Source of the DNA: Streptomyces sp. NBC_01381
GTDB lineage: Bacteria > Actinomycetota > Actinomycetes > Streptomycetales > Streptomycetaceae
DNA: 64,000 bases
Reading direction: 5' to 3'
Assembly: GCF_026340305.1 (NCBI RefSeq)
Contig: NZ_JAPEPI010000003.1
Span: 186,001 to 250,000, forward strand
A program made the translations under genes and the position numbers. Below are positions 7,876 to 16,132 of the stretch, in pieces. Position 1 is the first letter of the stretch, and every line of letters begins with the position of its first letter. A model generated the notes under the pieces. The model was not told where the DNA came from. It saw only the letters and a list, made by a program, of their open reading frames with translations, and did no database searches.

Positions 7876-8349
7876 TCAGCCGAACTGGCCGGGCCGGTAG
7901 TCGCCGCCGGGCCGCTGCGTGATGACGTTCAGGCGGTTGAAGGCGTTGATGATGGCGATGACCGACACCAAGGCGCCGAGCTGCTCCTCGTCGTAGTGCT
8001 TGGCGGCGTTCGCCCATACCTCGTCGGAGACACCTTCGGCCGCGTCGGCGATGCGGGTGCCCTCCTCCGCCAGGGCCAGGGCGGCCCGTTCGGCATCCGT
8101 GAACACCGTGGCGTCGCGCCAGGCGGCGACCAGATGGAGCCGCGCCGGGGCCTCACCGGCGGCTGTGGCCTCCTTGGTGTGCATGTCGATGCAGAAGCCG
8201 CAGCCGTTGATCTGGCTGACACGCAGCAGCACCAGCTCCCCCGTCGCGGCCGGCAGCGTCGTCTCGGCGACCGCCTTGGCCGCCGAGACGAGGCCCTGCA
8301 CGGCCTTGGCCGCCACCGGGTTGGTGAGGTGGTCGAGTCGCGTCTGCAT
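7876..8349 (-). CDS. Carboxymuconolactone decarboxylase / AhpD-like protein, ECF41 partner
   Basis: Cytoplasmic peroxidase-like protein of 157 residues. The active motif CGFCIDMHTKEA (CxxCxxxH) is that of AhpD-type alkylhydroperoxidases. The helical core reads VSAAKAVAETTLPAATGELVLL and VFTDAERAALALAEE. ATG at 8349 has GGGAGAT upstream. In ECF41 systems a gene of this type stands next to the sigma factor and is its main target; here the two are divergent, and each has a promoter with the ECF41 pattern in the gap. The role is probably oxidative or organic-peroxide stress defence, but the physiological substrate of ECF41 partners is not known to me. Confidence 0.9.
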   Translation of the reverse strand: MQTRLDHLTNPVAAKAVQGLVSAAKAVAETTLPAATGELVLLRVSQINGCGFCIDMHTKEATAAGEAPARLHLVAAWRDATVFTDAERAALALAEEGTRIADAAEGVSDEVWANAAKHYDEEQLGALVSVIAIINAFNRLNVITQRPGGDYRPGQFG

Positions 8350-8430
8350 GGTGATCTCCCTTTCGTGCCCGGCCGTTCCGCCCGTGGACGGAACGGCTGT
8401 TCGCGGGATCGTCTTGGTCCCAGCACTACC

Positions 8431-8457
8431 GACGAGGCGGCCCCGCGGATTGTGAGG
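8431..8457 (-). promoter_or_regulatory. ECF41-type promoter toward the AhpD-like gene
   Basis: On the minus strand CCTCACA (8457-8451), a 16-nt spacer and CGTC (8434-8431). The ECF41 consensus as I recall it is TGTCACA and CGTC. The spacer and -10 lie in one arm (8430-8447) of an 18-bp perfect inverted repeat whose other arm holds the sigma-factor promoter. Confidence 0.65.
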
Positions 8458-8468
8458 CGGCGCGCCGA

Positions 8469-8495
8469 CGTCACATTTCGCGGGGCCGCCTCGTC
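8469..8495 (+). promoter_or_regulatory. ECF41-type promoter toward the sigma factor gene
   Basis: CGTCACA (8469-8475), a 16-nt spacer and CGTC (8492-8495), six of seven matches to the recalled ECF41 -35 TGTCACA. Spacer and -10 lie in arm 8479-8496 of the inverted repeat. Implies positive autoregulation of the sigma gene. Confidence 0.7.
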
Positions 8496-8536
8496 GTACT
8501 GGTGACCACCGGCACAGCCAAGGGAGCGGCGACACG

Positions 8537-9478
8537 ATGAGGACCCCATCCGCGCCGGGAGACGGCAGGCTCGATCCGGCCCTGAGCACGATCATGAGCG
8601 AGCGGCGTCAGCTGACCGGCCTCGCCTACCGGCTCCTGGGCTCGCTGGCCGACGCCGAGGACGTCGTCCAGGAGACGTACACCCGCTGGTACGCGATGTC
8701 CCCTCACCAGCGCGCGGTCATCGCATCGCCCGGCGCCTGGCTGACCAAGGTCGCGAGCCGCGTCTGCCTCGATCTGCTCGGCTCGGCACGCGCCCGCCGC
8801 GAACGCTATGTGGGCGAATGGATTCCCGAGCCCCTGCCCCACCACGCGGACTGGGTCAACGGGCGGCCGGGCGGCACTGCGGCCGACCCCGCCGACCGCG
8901 TCACCCTGGCCGAGTCGATCAACATGGCCTTCCTCGTCGTGCTCGAAACCATGACCCCCGCCGAGCGTGTCGCGTTCATCCTCCACGACGTCTTCCAGTA
9001 CCCCTTCGCGGACGTCGCCGAGATCGTCGGCCGGACGCCCGCCGCATGCCGCCAGCTGGCCACCTCCGCCCGCCGTCGCATCCGGGCCTCCGAGGCACCC
9101 GCCACGTCCGCTTCCCGGCGGGCCGACATCGTCAGAGACTTCAAGCAGGCCTGGGAAGCCAGAGACATCGCCGCCCTCATCAGCCTGCTCGACCCCGACG
9201 CCACGGGACTTTCCGACGGCGGCGGCGTGGTCAGGGCCGCACTCGATCCCATCCAGGGCGGCGAACAGCTCGCGCGCTACCTGATCGCCCTCACCAGTGC
9301 GACATCGGACCTCGACCGGACGCTCCTGGAGCGCACGGTCAACGGCCAGCCCGGCCTGGTCATCCAGCAGGACGGCATCACCACTGGGGTGATCGCCTTC
9401 GACATCGCGGGCGACCGGATCAAGCACCTCTGGGCGGTACGGAACCCCGAGAAGCTCCGCCCGTGGAGAAGGGTCTGA
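8537..9478 (+). CDS. RNA polymerase sigma factor, SigJ / ECF41 family
   Basis: Extracytoplasmic-function sigma factor of 313 residues with a fused C-terminal SnoaL-like regulatory domain. Region 2 is LTGLAYRLLGSLADAEDVVQ, followed by WLTKVASRVCLDLL. Region 4 is MTPAERVAFILHDVF with the helix-turn-helix FADVAEIVGRTPAACRQL. The linker has WIPEP (family WLPEP), the C-domain has DGGG and the protein ends with NPEKL (family NPDKL): the three marks of ECF41. There is no anti-sigma gene; in this group the C-terminal domain itself adjusts activity. ATG 8537 has GGGAGCGG upstream. The divergent AhpD-like gene is its expected target. Confidence 0.93.
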   Translation: MRTPSAPGDGRLDPALSTIMSERRQLTGLAYRLLGSLADAEDVVQETYTRWYAMSPHQRAVIASPGAWLTKVASRVCLDLLGSARARRERYVGEWIPEPLPHHADWVNGRPGGTAADPADRVTLAESINMAFLVVLETMTPAERVAFILHDVFQYPFADVAEIVGRTPAACRQLATSARRRIRASEAPATSASRRADIVRDFKQAWEARDIAALISLLDPDATGLSDGGGVVRAALDPIQGGEQLARYLIALTSATSDLDRTLLERTVNGQPGLVIQQDGITTGVIAFDIAGDRIKHLWAVRNPEKLRPWRRV

Positions 9479-9554
9479 CGCAGGCCGCCGCGCCGCCCCT
9501 GCCTAGAATCCGCACCGGCGATCGCCGCGACGCCACCGAGGAGAAGAGCTGTCG

Positions 9555-10163
9555 ATGACTTTCCGCCTGCACCTGGGTCAGGTTGCCGCGCGCACCCTGG
9601 CCGAGTTCCCCGAAGAGGTGGCGTCCGAGATCTATGCCGTCACGTTCCGGATCGACAGCGTCGACCAGGATCCTCGGTTCCCGTATCTGGCGATCGGCTA
9701 CAACACCGAGACCGAGGTGGCCCGGCTGCTCGCCGAACTGGGTCCCCGCGAGGCGTGGGAGGCCCGCTGGAACTACGCCTATTTCCCGCCCTCGGGCCTC
9801 GAAGGCGTACGCATCACCGGCCACGATCCCCAACACGACCCGGCCGGCGCCGAGTTGCACCGCCACGAGGCGATGGAACAAGGCCTTTGGTACGAGGATG
9901 ACCAGGCCGCAGCGGAAGGCCTCTCCGAGGAGGAGCAGGAGGAACGCGACGAGCGGCTCGCGGAGGAGTTCAACGCGCTCTGCGTCGACGTGGCCCGCGA
10001 GCTCCACGCGGAGGGCCACCTCGTCCGCGCTCTGGGGCGGCCGCTGCCGGTGATCCTCTACGACATGTTCGCCCCTGACGAGATGTTCGCCCTCACCCGG
10101 GCCGCCAACCCGCCAGAGCTGGTTGCGGAGTTCCTCAGCGAGGATCCCGAGGGCCAGGCCTGA
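9555..10163 (+). CDS. Hypothetical protein, possibly DUF4303-like
   Basis: A 202-residue acidic soluble protein I do not firmly recognise. It begins MTFRLHLGQVAARTLAEF, has a beta-rich block (EIYAVTFRIDSV, FPYLAIGYNTETEVARLL), an aromatic patch EARWNYAYFPP, a highly charged helix (EGLSEEEQEERDERLAEEF) and ends with HLVRALGRPLPVILYDMFAPDEMFALTRAAN. The outline recalls DUF4303/immunity-like proteins, but this is weak. No signal peptide or membrane segment. ATG 9555 has GAGGAGAAG ten bases upstream. Convergent with the FG-GAP gene, the stops only 3 bp apart. Confidence 0.75.
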   Translation: MTFRLHLGQVAARTLAEFPEEVASEIYAVTFRIDSVDQDPRFPYLAIGYNTETEVARLLAELGPREAWEARWNYAYFPPSGLEGVRITGHDPQHDPAGAELHRHEAMEQGLWYEDDQAAAEGLSEEEQEERDERLAEEFNALCVDVARELHAEGHLVRALGRPLPVILYDMFAPDEMFALTRAANPPELVAEFLSEDPEGQA

Positions 10164-10166
10164 AGT

Positions 10167-11858
10167 TCACCTTCCTGCGACCAATTCCCGTACGGGCAGG
10201 AGCCGCGCCTTCTTGATGTCCGGGCCGTCGGACGTTCCGGGGAAGACCCAATAGCCGTGTTCCTCACGGGGCTTGAAGAAGCCCCGGTAGCCGATGAGGA
10301 GTTCGGCGGCGCCGTCGCGGTCGAGGTCGGCGGCGGCGACGTCCCAGCCGAAGTTGTCGGCGTCCGCACTGTGCGAGGGACGGCTCGGCAGGTCGAGCCG
10401 GAGGCGATCGATGGTGAGCGGGTCCGCGTAGCCGCCGTCGGGCCGCGAGAGCAGGATGGTCACGTTGCCCGCCGGTTTGTTGCGGGAGTCCCGGTACACC
10501 AGGTCGTCCTGGCCGTCGCCGTTCAGGTCGGCGCGGGCGGGGCCTCCGGTGTAGCCGACGGTCCGCAACGTTCCGGGCGGGTCCTCGCCCCCGGTGTCGT
10601 AGGGGGCGGGAAGGCGGCTGGTGCGGGCGCCGGGGCCGTGCGGTCCTCCGTGCAGGATCGTCCCGTCGGTCTGGAGGATGTCCGTGAACCGGTCGCCGTC
10701 CAGTTGTCCGACGGTGAGCAGCGGCGTGCTCGTCCCGTCGCGGTCCGGCAGCGGCAGAGTGCTCCCCACGTCGGCGGGCAGGGCGGCGACGGCTGGACCT
10801 GCGGGCGTACCACGGTAGAAGCGGGTGTCGGTGAGGCCGCGGGGCAGGCGGTCCTCGTCGTACCAGTCGGACACGTCCTGGTCCTCCGCCGGCAGGGGCA
10901 GCCCGCCGCGGGTGACCACGTCGTCGCGGCCGTCTCCGTCGAAGTCGCCGGTGACGAAGGTGGACACACCCACGTATCCACCCTGGGTGGCCTCGACGGC
11001 TGCGGTCCTTCGGGGTGCGCCGGCGCGGGTGAACGGCCCGTAGAGGATGGTGAGGCAGGCCGTTGGACGCGGCACGTGGAAACCTGCGGGCTCCATGTCG
11101 CGGCCCTCCGGCAGCCCGATCAGGTCAAGGGCCTCGTCTCCGTCGAAGTCGCCGGCCGACGCGAACAGCGGGTCGTCGGCGGGGAGTCGCGCCGCACGCG
11201 GGGTGCCTTTCTTGGTGCCCCAGACGATGCTCTGTCCGGTCCAGTTGTGTTCGCGGTTGCGGAACAGGTTCTGGACGACGAGGTCCGCAAGGCCGTCGCC
11301 GTCCAGGTCCCCCATGAGGTGGGCGGCGCTGTTCATGACCAGCGGGCGGGTGCTGGTGGCCGGGTCGAGTCCGGGAAGGCTCAGCGGGACGGCGGCGGCC
11401 GGTGCGATGCCTCGCGCCGAGCCGGCCACGAGGGCGCGGTGGTGCAGCCAGCCGCCGCCTTCCTTGGGGCGGTACCAGGCGTTGAGGTGGAGGTCGGGGA
11501 AGCCGTCGCCGTTGAAGTCCGCGCGATTGGCCTGCTGTCGCGGGGCTGCCGGTGCGGTGCGCTCCGAGGCGGCGGGCGGTGCGGCGCACTCGGCCGGGGC
11601 GACGGCCGGCGCCTTGCCGTCCGACTCGACGGGCGGCGTGGGCTGCGGTACGCCCGGGTTGCTGTGCCCACTGGAGGAACCGGAGAAATGGACGTACGCC
11701 ACCACGCTCGCGAGAGTCAGCGCAAGGACGACGAGGGCGATGACGGCGATACGGCGACCGGCCCCGGCCCCGGCCCCGGCCCCGGCCCCGGCCCCGGCCC
11801 CGGCCCCGGCCCGAGTCGGCGCCTTGGGACGGAGGCCGTGCGGCGAAGGTGTGCTCAC
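10167..11858 (-). CDS. Membrane-anchored VCBS/FG-GAP repeat (integrin-like beta-propeller) protein
   Basis: Single-pass, mostly extracellular protein of 563 residues. The N-terminus has a short basic region, an Ala-Gly dipeptide run, one membrane helix (IAVIALVVLALTLASVVAYV, about 36-55) and a Pro/Ser linker. The rest is a series of blades with calcium-binding cores such as ADFNGDGFPD, GDLDGDGLAD, GDFDGDEALD, GDFDGDGRDD, GQLDGDRFTD, ADLNGDGQDD and ADLDRDGAAE, seven in all, matching a seven-bladed propeller. Function is probably adhesion or binding; no enzyme motif is visible. Start is GTG 11858, with no strong ribosome-binding site. It is divergent from a Ser/Thr kinase. Confidence 0.88.
   Translation of the reverse strand: MSTPSPHGLRPKAPTRAGAGAGAGAGAGAGAGAGRRIAVIALVVLALTLASVVAYVHFSGSSSGHSNPGVPQPTPPVESDGKAPAVAPAECAAPPAASERTAPAAPRQQANRADFNGDGFPDLHLNAWYRPKEGGGWLHHRALVAGSARGIAPAAAVPLSLPGLDPATSTRPLVMNSAAHLMGDLDGDGLADLVVQNLFRNREHNWTGQSIVWGTKKGTPRAARLPADDPLFASAGDFDGDEALDLIGLPEGRDMEPAGFHVPRPTACLTILYGPFTRAGAPRRTAAVEATQGGYVGVSTFVTGDFDGDGRDDVVTRGGLPLPAEDQDVSDWYDEDRLPRGLTDTRFYRGTPAGPAVAALPADVGSTLPLPDRDGTSTPLLTVGQLDGDRFTDILQTDGTILHGGPHGPGARTSRLPAPYDTGGEDPPGTLRTVGYTGGPARADLNGDGQDDLVYRDSRNKPAGNVTILLSRPDGGYADPLTIDRLRLDLPSRPSHSADADNFGWDVAAADLDRDGAAELLIGYRGFFKPREEHGYWVFPGTSDGPDIKKARLLPVRELVAGR
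11760..11813. repeat. Hexanucleotide repeat (GGCCCC)8 plus one variant unit
   Basis: Eight exact GGCCCC units (11760-11807) and one GGCCCG. It encodes the Ala-Gly run just before the membrane helix of the FG-GAP protein. Each unit is six bases, so length changes stay in frame and would only alter the linker. Confidence 0.9.
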
Positions 11859-12007
11859 AGGCTTGACTGACCGTTCAGCGGCACCAAAGGTTGCACCTCA
11901 ATCACCCCCATCACTTCCATCACTGCCACCCCTGATTCCCCACACCACGCGTCCGCCTCTGAAAAGATCTGCCTCCAGGGGCAGTTGGCCGAAGACGGGG
12001 AGTGTCG

Positions 12008-13462
12008 ATGGAAGCTCTGCAGGCGGGTGACCCGGACCGGGTGGGCGGCTACCGGCTGGTGGGGCGGCTTGGCGCAGGCGGCATGGGGCAGGTCTTCCTC
12101 GGCCGTTCCGCGGGCGGCCGCCCGGTGGCGGTCAAGCTGGTCCGCCCGGAGTACGGGACCGACGCGGGGTTCCGTCGCAGCTTCGCCCGGGAGGTGGAGG
12201 CGGCCCGGCGGGTGGGCGGCTTCTACACCGCCCAGGTCATCGACGCCGATCCGCACGCGGAGCGCCCCTGGCTCGTCAGCGCGTACGTACCGGGGCCTTC
12301 GCTGCAGACGGCGGTCTCCGAGCACGGCACGCTGCCGGCCAAGACACTGCGCGTACTGGCGGCGGGACTTGCCGAAGGGCTCGGCGCCGTACACAACTGC
12401 GCCCTGGTGCACCGCGATCTGAAGCCGGGCAACGTCATCCTGGCCTCCGACGGGCCGCGCGTCATCGACTTCGGGATCGCCCGCGCCCTGGAGGCCACCA
12501 CCCACACGGCGACCGGCGTCATCTCCGGCACGCCCGCCTACATGTCGCCGGAGCAGGCCCGCGGCGACACCGACATCACTCCCGCCAGCGACGTCTTCTC
12601 GCTCGGCTCCGTGCTGGCCTTCGCCTCGACCGGCGCCTCTCCCTTCGGCGTCGGGCATCCGGCGGCCGTGCTCTACCGGATCGTCCAGGAGGAGCCCGAT
12701 CTGTCGCTGGTCGACAACGAGTTGCGCGGTCTTGTGGCCGCCTGCCTGGCCAAGGATCCGGCCGCCCGGCCGGAGATGGCCGAGATACTGCGCGCCTTCG
12801 CGGGCGCCGACGCGAGCGACGACTGGCTGCCGCAGCGGGTCACCACCTTGATCGGCGACGTCGAGGCCGAGATCGGCAATGACGCCGATGACGGTGACGA
12901 CTTCTATGACGCTGAAGGCGGCTCGATCGAAGACGGCGATCTCGACGGTCTCGGCGGTCTCGGTGCTCGCGCGAGCCGTGACGGTGCGACCCGCCGCGAC
13001 ACGACCGCCCCGGACTCCCCACCCCGCCGCGGTCTCTCCCGGTTCGTGCCGGGCCGTCGGCGGGCGGCGGCCGGCACCTCGCCTGCCGTCGCGGAGCCCG
13101 GCTCGGTCGAATGGGGCTGGAACGGTCTGCCGTGGGGTGCGACGGTCGCCGATTTCCGGGCGCGGTTCTCCGCCGCCACGCAGGAGAACGGCGAGTGGTG
13201 GGTCACGGGCCAAGGCCCGGAGACGTTCTGCGACGTCGTGATGAATACGCAGTACGGCTTCAACGCCCGCGGCCGGCTGTATCTGGTGGTCTTCTACCCC
13301 GAGGCCGAGGACCGGGAGAGGCTGCCAGTGGCCGTGCTGACGACGATGGGCGCGCCCGACGGCTCGACGACGAAATGGACGAGGGGCAAGGTCGTGGTCG
13401 ACGTGAAGGTGGCGGGCATAGCCGCCAGCATCACGCACCTCGGCTTCGACGACGCCCGCTGA
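12008..13462 (+). CDS. Soluble serine/threonine protein kinase (PknB/Hanks type)
   Basis: Cytoplasmic kinase of 484 residues. The catalytic domain (about 1-270) has the Gly loop GAGGMGQVF, VAVKLV lysine, HRDLKPGNVIL catalytic loop, IDFGIAR and the activation/P+1 segment SGTPAYMSPEQA. An acidic linker (DADDGDDFYDAEGG) and a basic stretch follow, but no transmembrane helix and no PASTA repeats. A C-terminal domain of about 115 residues begins WGWNGLPWGATVADFRARF; I do not recognise it. ATG 12008 is six bases after GGGGA; GTG 12002 in the same frame is the alternative. Divergent from the FG-GAP membrane protein, followed 38 nt later by a small gene, perhaps in one operon. Substrates are unknown. 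Confidence 0.93.
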   Translation: MEALQAGDPDRVGGYRLVGRLGAGGMGQVFLGRSAGGRPVAVKLVRPEYGTDAGFRRSFAREVEAARRVGGFYTAQVIDADPHAERPWLVSAYVPGPSLQTAVSEHGTLPAKTLRVLAAGLAEGLGAVHNCALVHRDLKPGNVILASDGPRVIDFGIARALEATTHTATGVISGTPAYMSPEQARGDTDITPASDVFSLGSVLAFASTGASPFGVGHPAAVLYRIVQEEPDLSLVDNELRGLVAACLAKDPAARPEMAEILRAFAGADASDDWLPQRVTTLIGDVEAEIGNDADDGDDFYDAEGGSIEDGDLDGLGGLGARASRDGATRRDTTAPDSPPRRGLSRFVPGRRRAAAGTSPAVAEPGSVEWGWNGLPWGATVADFRARFSAATQENGEWWVTGQGPETFCDVVMNTQYGFNARGRLYLVVFYPEAEDRERLPVAVLTTMGAPDGSTTKWTRGKVVVDVKVAGIAASITHLGFDDAR

Positions 13463-13499
13463 CGGCATCGGCGGGGTGGGCCTGACCCGGGGGGATGTG

Positions 13500-13841
13500 A
13501 TGGGCGTGCTCCTTGCGCCGCCGAGCGTCGACGAGGCCGTCGACGGCTATCTGGAAATGGACTTCGTGGGGCCCGCCACCGTCCGGGTCGGCGCGTATTC
13601 CGGCATGGCCGCCAACGACGTCGTCACCGTTAGCTGGGTGACGTGGAGCCATCGCTGGGAGTCGCGGCTGCGGATCGCGGGCACGTGGGTGGGCGGGGCG
13701 GTGGCCGTCCGGATTCCCCATCTCTACGTCACCCGGTCGGCGACCTGGGTGTCGTACGCCGTCGAGCGCTTCGACGGAGGCAGCTTGCGGTCCGGGGTCC
13801 TGGCGCTGAACGGGGCGGACCCGGAGGGCCGGCGCCCCTGA
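13500..13841 (+). CDS. Hypothetical protein with a single Ig-like beta domain
   Basis: A 113-residue protein without signal peptide or membrane segment. Its pattern (ATVRVGAYSGMAANDVVTVSW, then VAVRIPHLYVTRSATWVSYAV, then SLRSGVLALN) recalls one repeat of the long Ig-like adhesin repeats of proteobacteria, here as a stand-alone unit; this is an inference from spacing only. ATG 13500 follows GGGGA closely; GTG 13497 and GTG 13476 are in frame. It lies 37 nt after the kinase gene and probably shares its transcript, so a link with kinase signalling is possible. Confidence 0.7.
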   Translation: MGVLLAPPSVDEAVDGYLEMDFVGPATVRVGAYSGMAANDVVTVSWVTWSHRWESRLRIAGTWVGGAVAVRIPHLYVTRSATWVSYAVERFDGGSLRSGVLALNGADPEGRRP

Positions 13842-13855
13842 CACCGCCGGGGCCG

Positions 13856-14623
13856 CTACTTGCCGCGGCGCGGCTTTCCGCGCTTGCCGCCCTTGGCGGC
13901 GCCTGAGCCGCCGCGGGAACCCTTGCCGGCCGGCTTGCCCGCCGTGGGCTTGCGGCGGGCGCCGCCCGTGTCGGGGCGCTTGGTCTTGGTCTGCTTGGCC
14001 GGGGCCGGCTGCGTACGGCCGCGGGAGCTGTTGACCGTCCGTCCGCGCACGATGCCGATGAAGTCCTCCACCAGATCGGTGGTCTCCTCCTCCGGCCAGG
14101 ACAGGGCGATGCGTGACTCGGGGGCGCCGGTCAGCGGCCGGTAGGTGAGGTCCTTGCGGTGGTGCAGGCGGGCCAGGGACTGCGGGACGACAAGGACGCC
14201 CACGCCGGCCGCGACCAGTTCGATGGCGTCGGCGGTGGTGGCCGGGCGCTCATCGGCGGGCCGTCCCGGCAGCTGCTCCCAGTCGAGGGTGTCGTCGAGA
14301 GGGTGCAGCACGATCTCGTCGGCGAGGTCCTCGCAGGACGCCTCCTCGACGGCTGCCACGACGTGGTCCTTGGGGATCACGACCACGGTCGTCTCGGTGT
14401 AGAGGGGGATCGCGCTGAGGTCCGTGCGGTCGACGGGCAGACGTACGAAACCGGCGTCGGCGTCAGGGCCGCGCAGCAGGTCGAACGCTTCGGCGGCGGA
14501 CACCGCGACGAGGGTCAGCGGGATGTCGGGAAGCCGCTCGTTCCAGATCCGCACCCACTTGGTGGGCGTCACCCCCGGGACGTACGCGAGCCTGAAGGAA
14601 GGGGCTACCTGCGAGTCTGTCAC
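13856..14623 (-). CDS. LysR-type substrate-binding domain protein lacking the HTH, with basic tail
   Basis: A 255-residue protein made of the effector-binding domain of LysR regulators (LAYVPGVTPTKWVRIWNERL, LVAVSAAEAFDLLRGPDADAGFV, TTADAIELVAAGVGVLVVPQ) but with no N-terminal winged helix. Instead the last 60 residues are a Lys/Arg/Gly/Ala-rich tail (for example GKGSRGGSGAAKGGKRGKPR) likely to bind nucleic acid without sequence specificity. Start GTG 14623, 58 bp from the divergent DUF5997 gene; I recall this gene pair as common in actinobacteria. It may be a ligand sensor for the DUF5997 protein or a nucleoid-associated factor. Function is unknown. Confidence 0.88.
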   Translation of the reverse strand: MTDSQVAPSFRLAYVPGVTPTKWVRIWNERLPDIPLTLVAVSAAEAFDLLRGPDADAGFVRLPVDRTDLSAIPLYTETTVVVIPKDHVVAAVEEASCEDLADEIVLHPLDDTLDWEQLPGRPADERPATTADAIELVAAGVGVLVVPQSLARLHHRKDLTYRPLTGAPESRIALSWPEEETTDLVEDFIGIVRGRTVNSSRGRTQPAPAKQTKTKRPDTGGARRKPTAGKPAGKGSRGGSGAAKGGKRGKPRRGK

Positions 14624-14681
14624 TCCGCCAGATTACCCGGCGTGGTCAGCGGTAGCTCACATGCTCGATACCCTTGGCACC

Positions 14682-15098
14682 ATGACGTCGCACCAGACCG
14701 CCCAGACCATGAAGCCCGCGACCGCGGCGAAGAAGCTGGGTGTGTACCTCGAGGCCACCCCCGCCGAGTTCCAGGAGGGTGTCGTCTCGCGCACCGAGCT
14801 GACCTCCCTGCAGACCGATCCGCCCGCGTGGCTGCAGGAGCTGCGCGCCAACGGCCCGCACCCCCGGCCGGTGGTCGCGTCGAAGCTGGGCGTCTCCATC
14901 GCCGGTCTCGCGCGCGGCGGGGTCACCGAGGCGCTCACCACGGAGCAGATCGAGGCGCTGAAGACGGAGAACCCGGAGTGGCTGCAGAAGGAGCGCGCCA
15001 CGCAGGCCGAGGTCCGCAAGGAAACGGTGCGGATCAAGGAGAAGCAGAAGGAGAAGGAAGCGCAGCGGGCCGACCAGTCCCGCGGCCCGCGTTCCTGA
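14682..15098 (+). CDS. DUF5997 family protein
   Basis: Conserved actinobacterial protein of 138 residues and unknown function. It contains MKPATAAKKLGVYLEATPAE, two similar helical units of the type LTSLQTDPPAWLQELRANGP and LKTENPEWLQKERAT, and a charged C-terminal helix rich in Lys, Glu and Gln (EKQKEKEAQRADQ). The repeated PPAWLQ/NPEWLQ pattern suggests two helix-turn-helix-like modules, so DNA binding is possible. ATG 14682 gives the start MTSHQTAQTM; ATG 14661 and 14709 are in the same frame. It faces away from the HTH-less LysR-domain gene, its usual neighbour. Confidence 0.85.
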   Translation: MTSHQTAQTMKPATAAKKLGVYLEATPAEFQEGVVSRTELTSLQTDPPAWLQELRANGPHPRPVVASKLGVSIAGLARGGVTEALTTEQIEALKTENPEWLQKERATQAEVRKETVRIKEKQKEKEAQRADQSRGPRS

Positions 15099-15134
15099 CC
15101 CCTGGCCCAGTGAGGTCAGACGCTCCCGGCGCGG

Positions 15135-15947
15135 TCAGAGCCTGAAGACCCGCCGGGCGTTGCCGGACAGGAACAGGTCGGTGGCCTCCTCGTCCAGATC
15201 AAGATCACCCAGGTGCTCAAGGGCCTGGCTGGGCGTGATCATGGGGTAGTTCGAGCCGAACAGCACCTTCCCGCGGCCCCGACCGCGTACGTAGTCGACG
15301 AGTTCGCGCGGGTAGCGGCGCGCGGTGTAGGCGCTGGTGTCGATGTAGACGTTGGCGTGCTTGTCGGCCACGGCGATCATCTCTGTCGTCCACGGGTAGC
15401 CGATGTGTCCGCACACGATGGTCAGCTCGGGGAAATCGAGGGCGACCTGGTCGATGTACGGGATGGGGCGGCCGGTCTCGGACGGGCGCAGCGGGCCGGT
15501 GTGCCCGACCTGGGTGCAGAAGGGGATGCCGAGGTCGACGCAGGCCGCGTACAGCGGGTAGTAGAGCCGGTCGGTGGGCGGGAGCTGCCACAGCCAGGGC
15601 ACGATCCGCAGGGCCACGAAGTCGAGTTCCCGCACCGCGCGGCGCAGTTCGCGCACGGCCTCGACCGGCCGGGTGAGGTCGGCTCCCGCGACTCCGCGCA
15701 GCCGTCCGTGGGACTGGGCGACGAAGTCCGCGACCTCATCGTTGCTGATCAGCGGCCCCTGAGGGCCGTACCAGGCAGCCGCGAGCCCGATCTCGACGTC
15801 GGCGGCGGCCAGCGCGGCGACCGTGGTCTTGACCGGCAGTGGTTCCTCGAGGAGCTCCTGCCCCGTCCAGCGGCGCAGCGACTCGAACATCTCGTGGTTG
15901 GAGTGGCGGAGCGTGGGGTGCTGCATCCACGCGTCGATGACCGGCAC
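15135..15947 (-). CDS. Amidohydrolase family protein (amidohydrolase 2, ACMSD-like)
   Basis: Cytoplasmic TIM-barrel hydrolase or decarboxylase of 270 residues. Features are the N-terminal MPVIDAWMQHPT in place of the usual HxH, RGVAGADLTRP, FVALRIVPWLW, QVGHTGPLRP (metal-site His), TIVCGHIGYPW and VLFGSNYPMI with the final Asp position replaced by Asn (usual FGSDYP). The loss of the HxH and of this Asp suggests altered metal binding. The substrate is unknown. Start ATG 15947. Transcribed alone, convergent with DUF5997. Confidence 0.88.
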   Translation of the reverse strand: MPVIDAWMQHPTLRHSNHEMFESLRRWTGQELLEEPLPVKTTVAALAAADVEIGLAAAWYGPQGPLISNDEVADFVAQSHGRLRGVAGADLTRPVEAVRELRRAVRELDFVALRIVPWLWQLPPTDRLYYPLYAACVDLGIPFCTQVGHTGPLRPSETGRPIPYIDQVALDFPELTIVCGHIGYPWTTEMIAVADKHANVYIDTSAYTARRYPRELVDYVRGRGRGKVLFGSNYPMITPSQALEHLGDLDLDEEATDLFLSGNARRVFRL

Positions 15948-16132
15948 GGGCTGCCTGCCTCTCTCTCGTGACGCGGCCTGCCGTCCTGCAGGGAGGCGCT
16001 AAGCGTCCGCTTAGGGGAGACCCTAGTCCCACGGCCCGCCGGAGGGCCACCCTCGGAAACCGCACTCCCCCTGGTCCGCTCCGAAGCCACCCCACCGATC
16101 TGCCGGTGCAAGGCCCCTGCAATTCTGATCCC

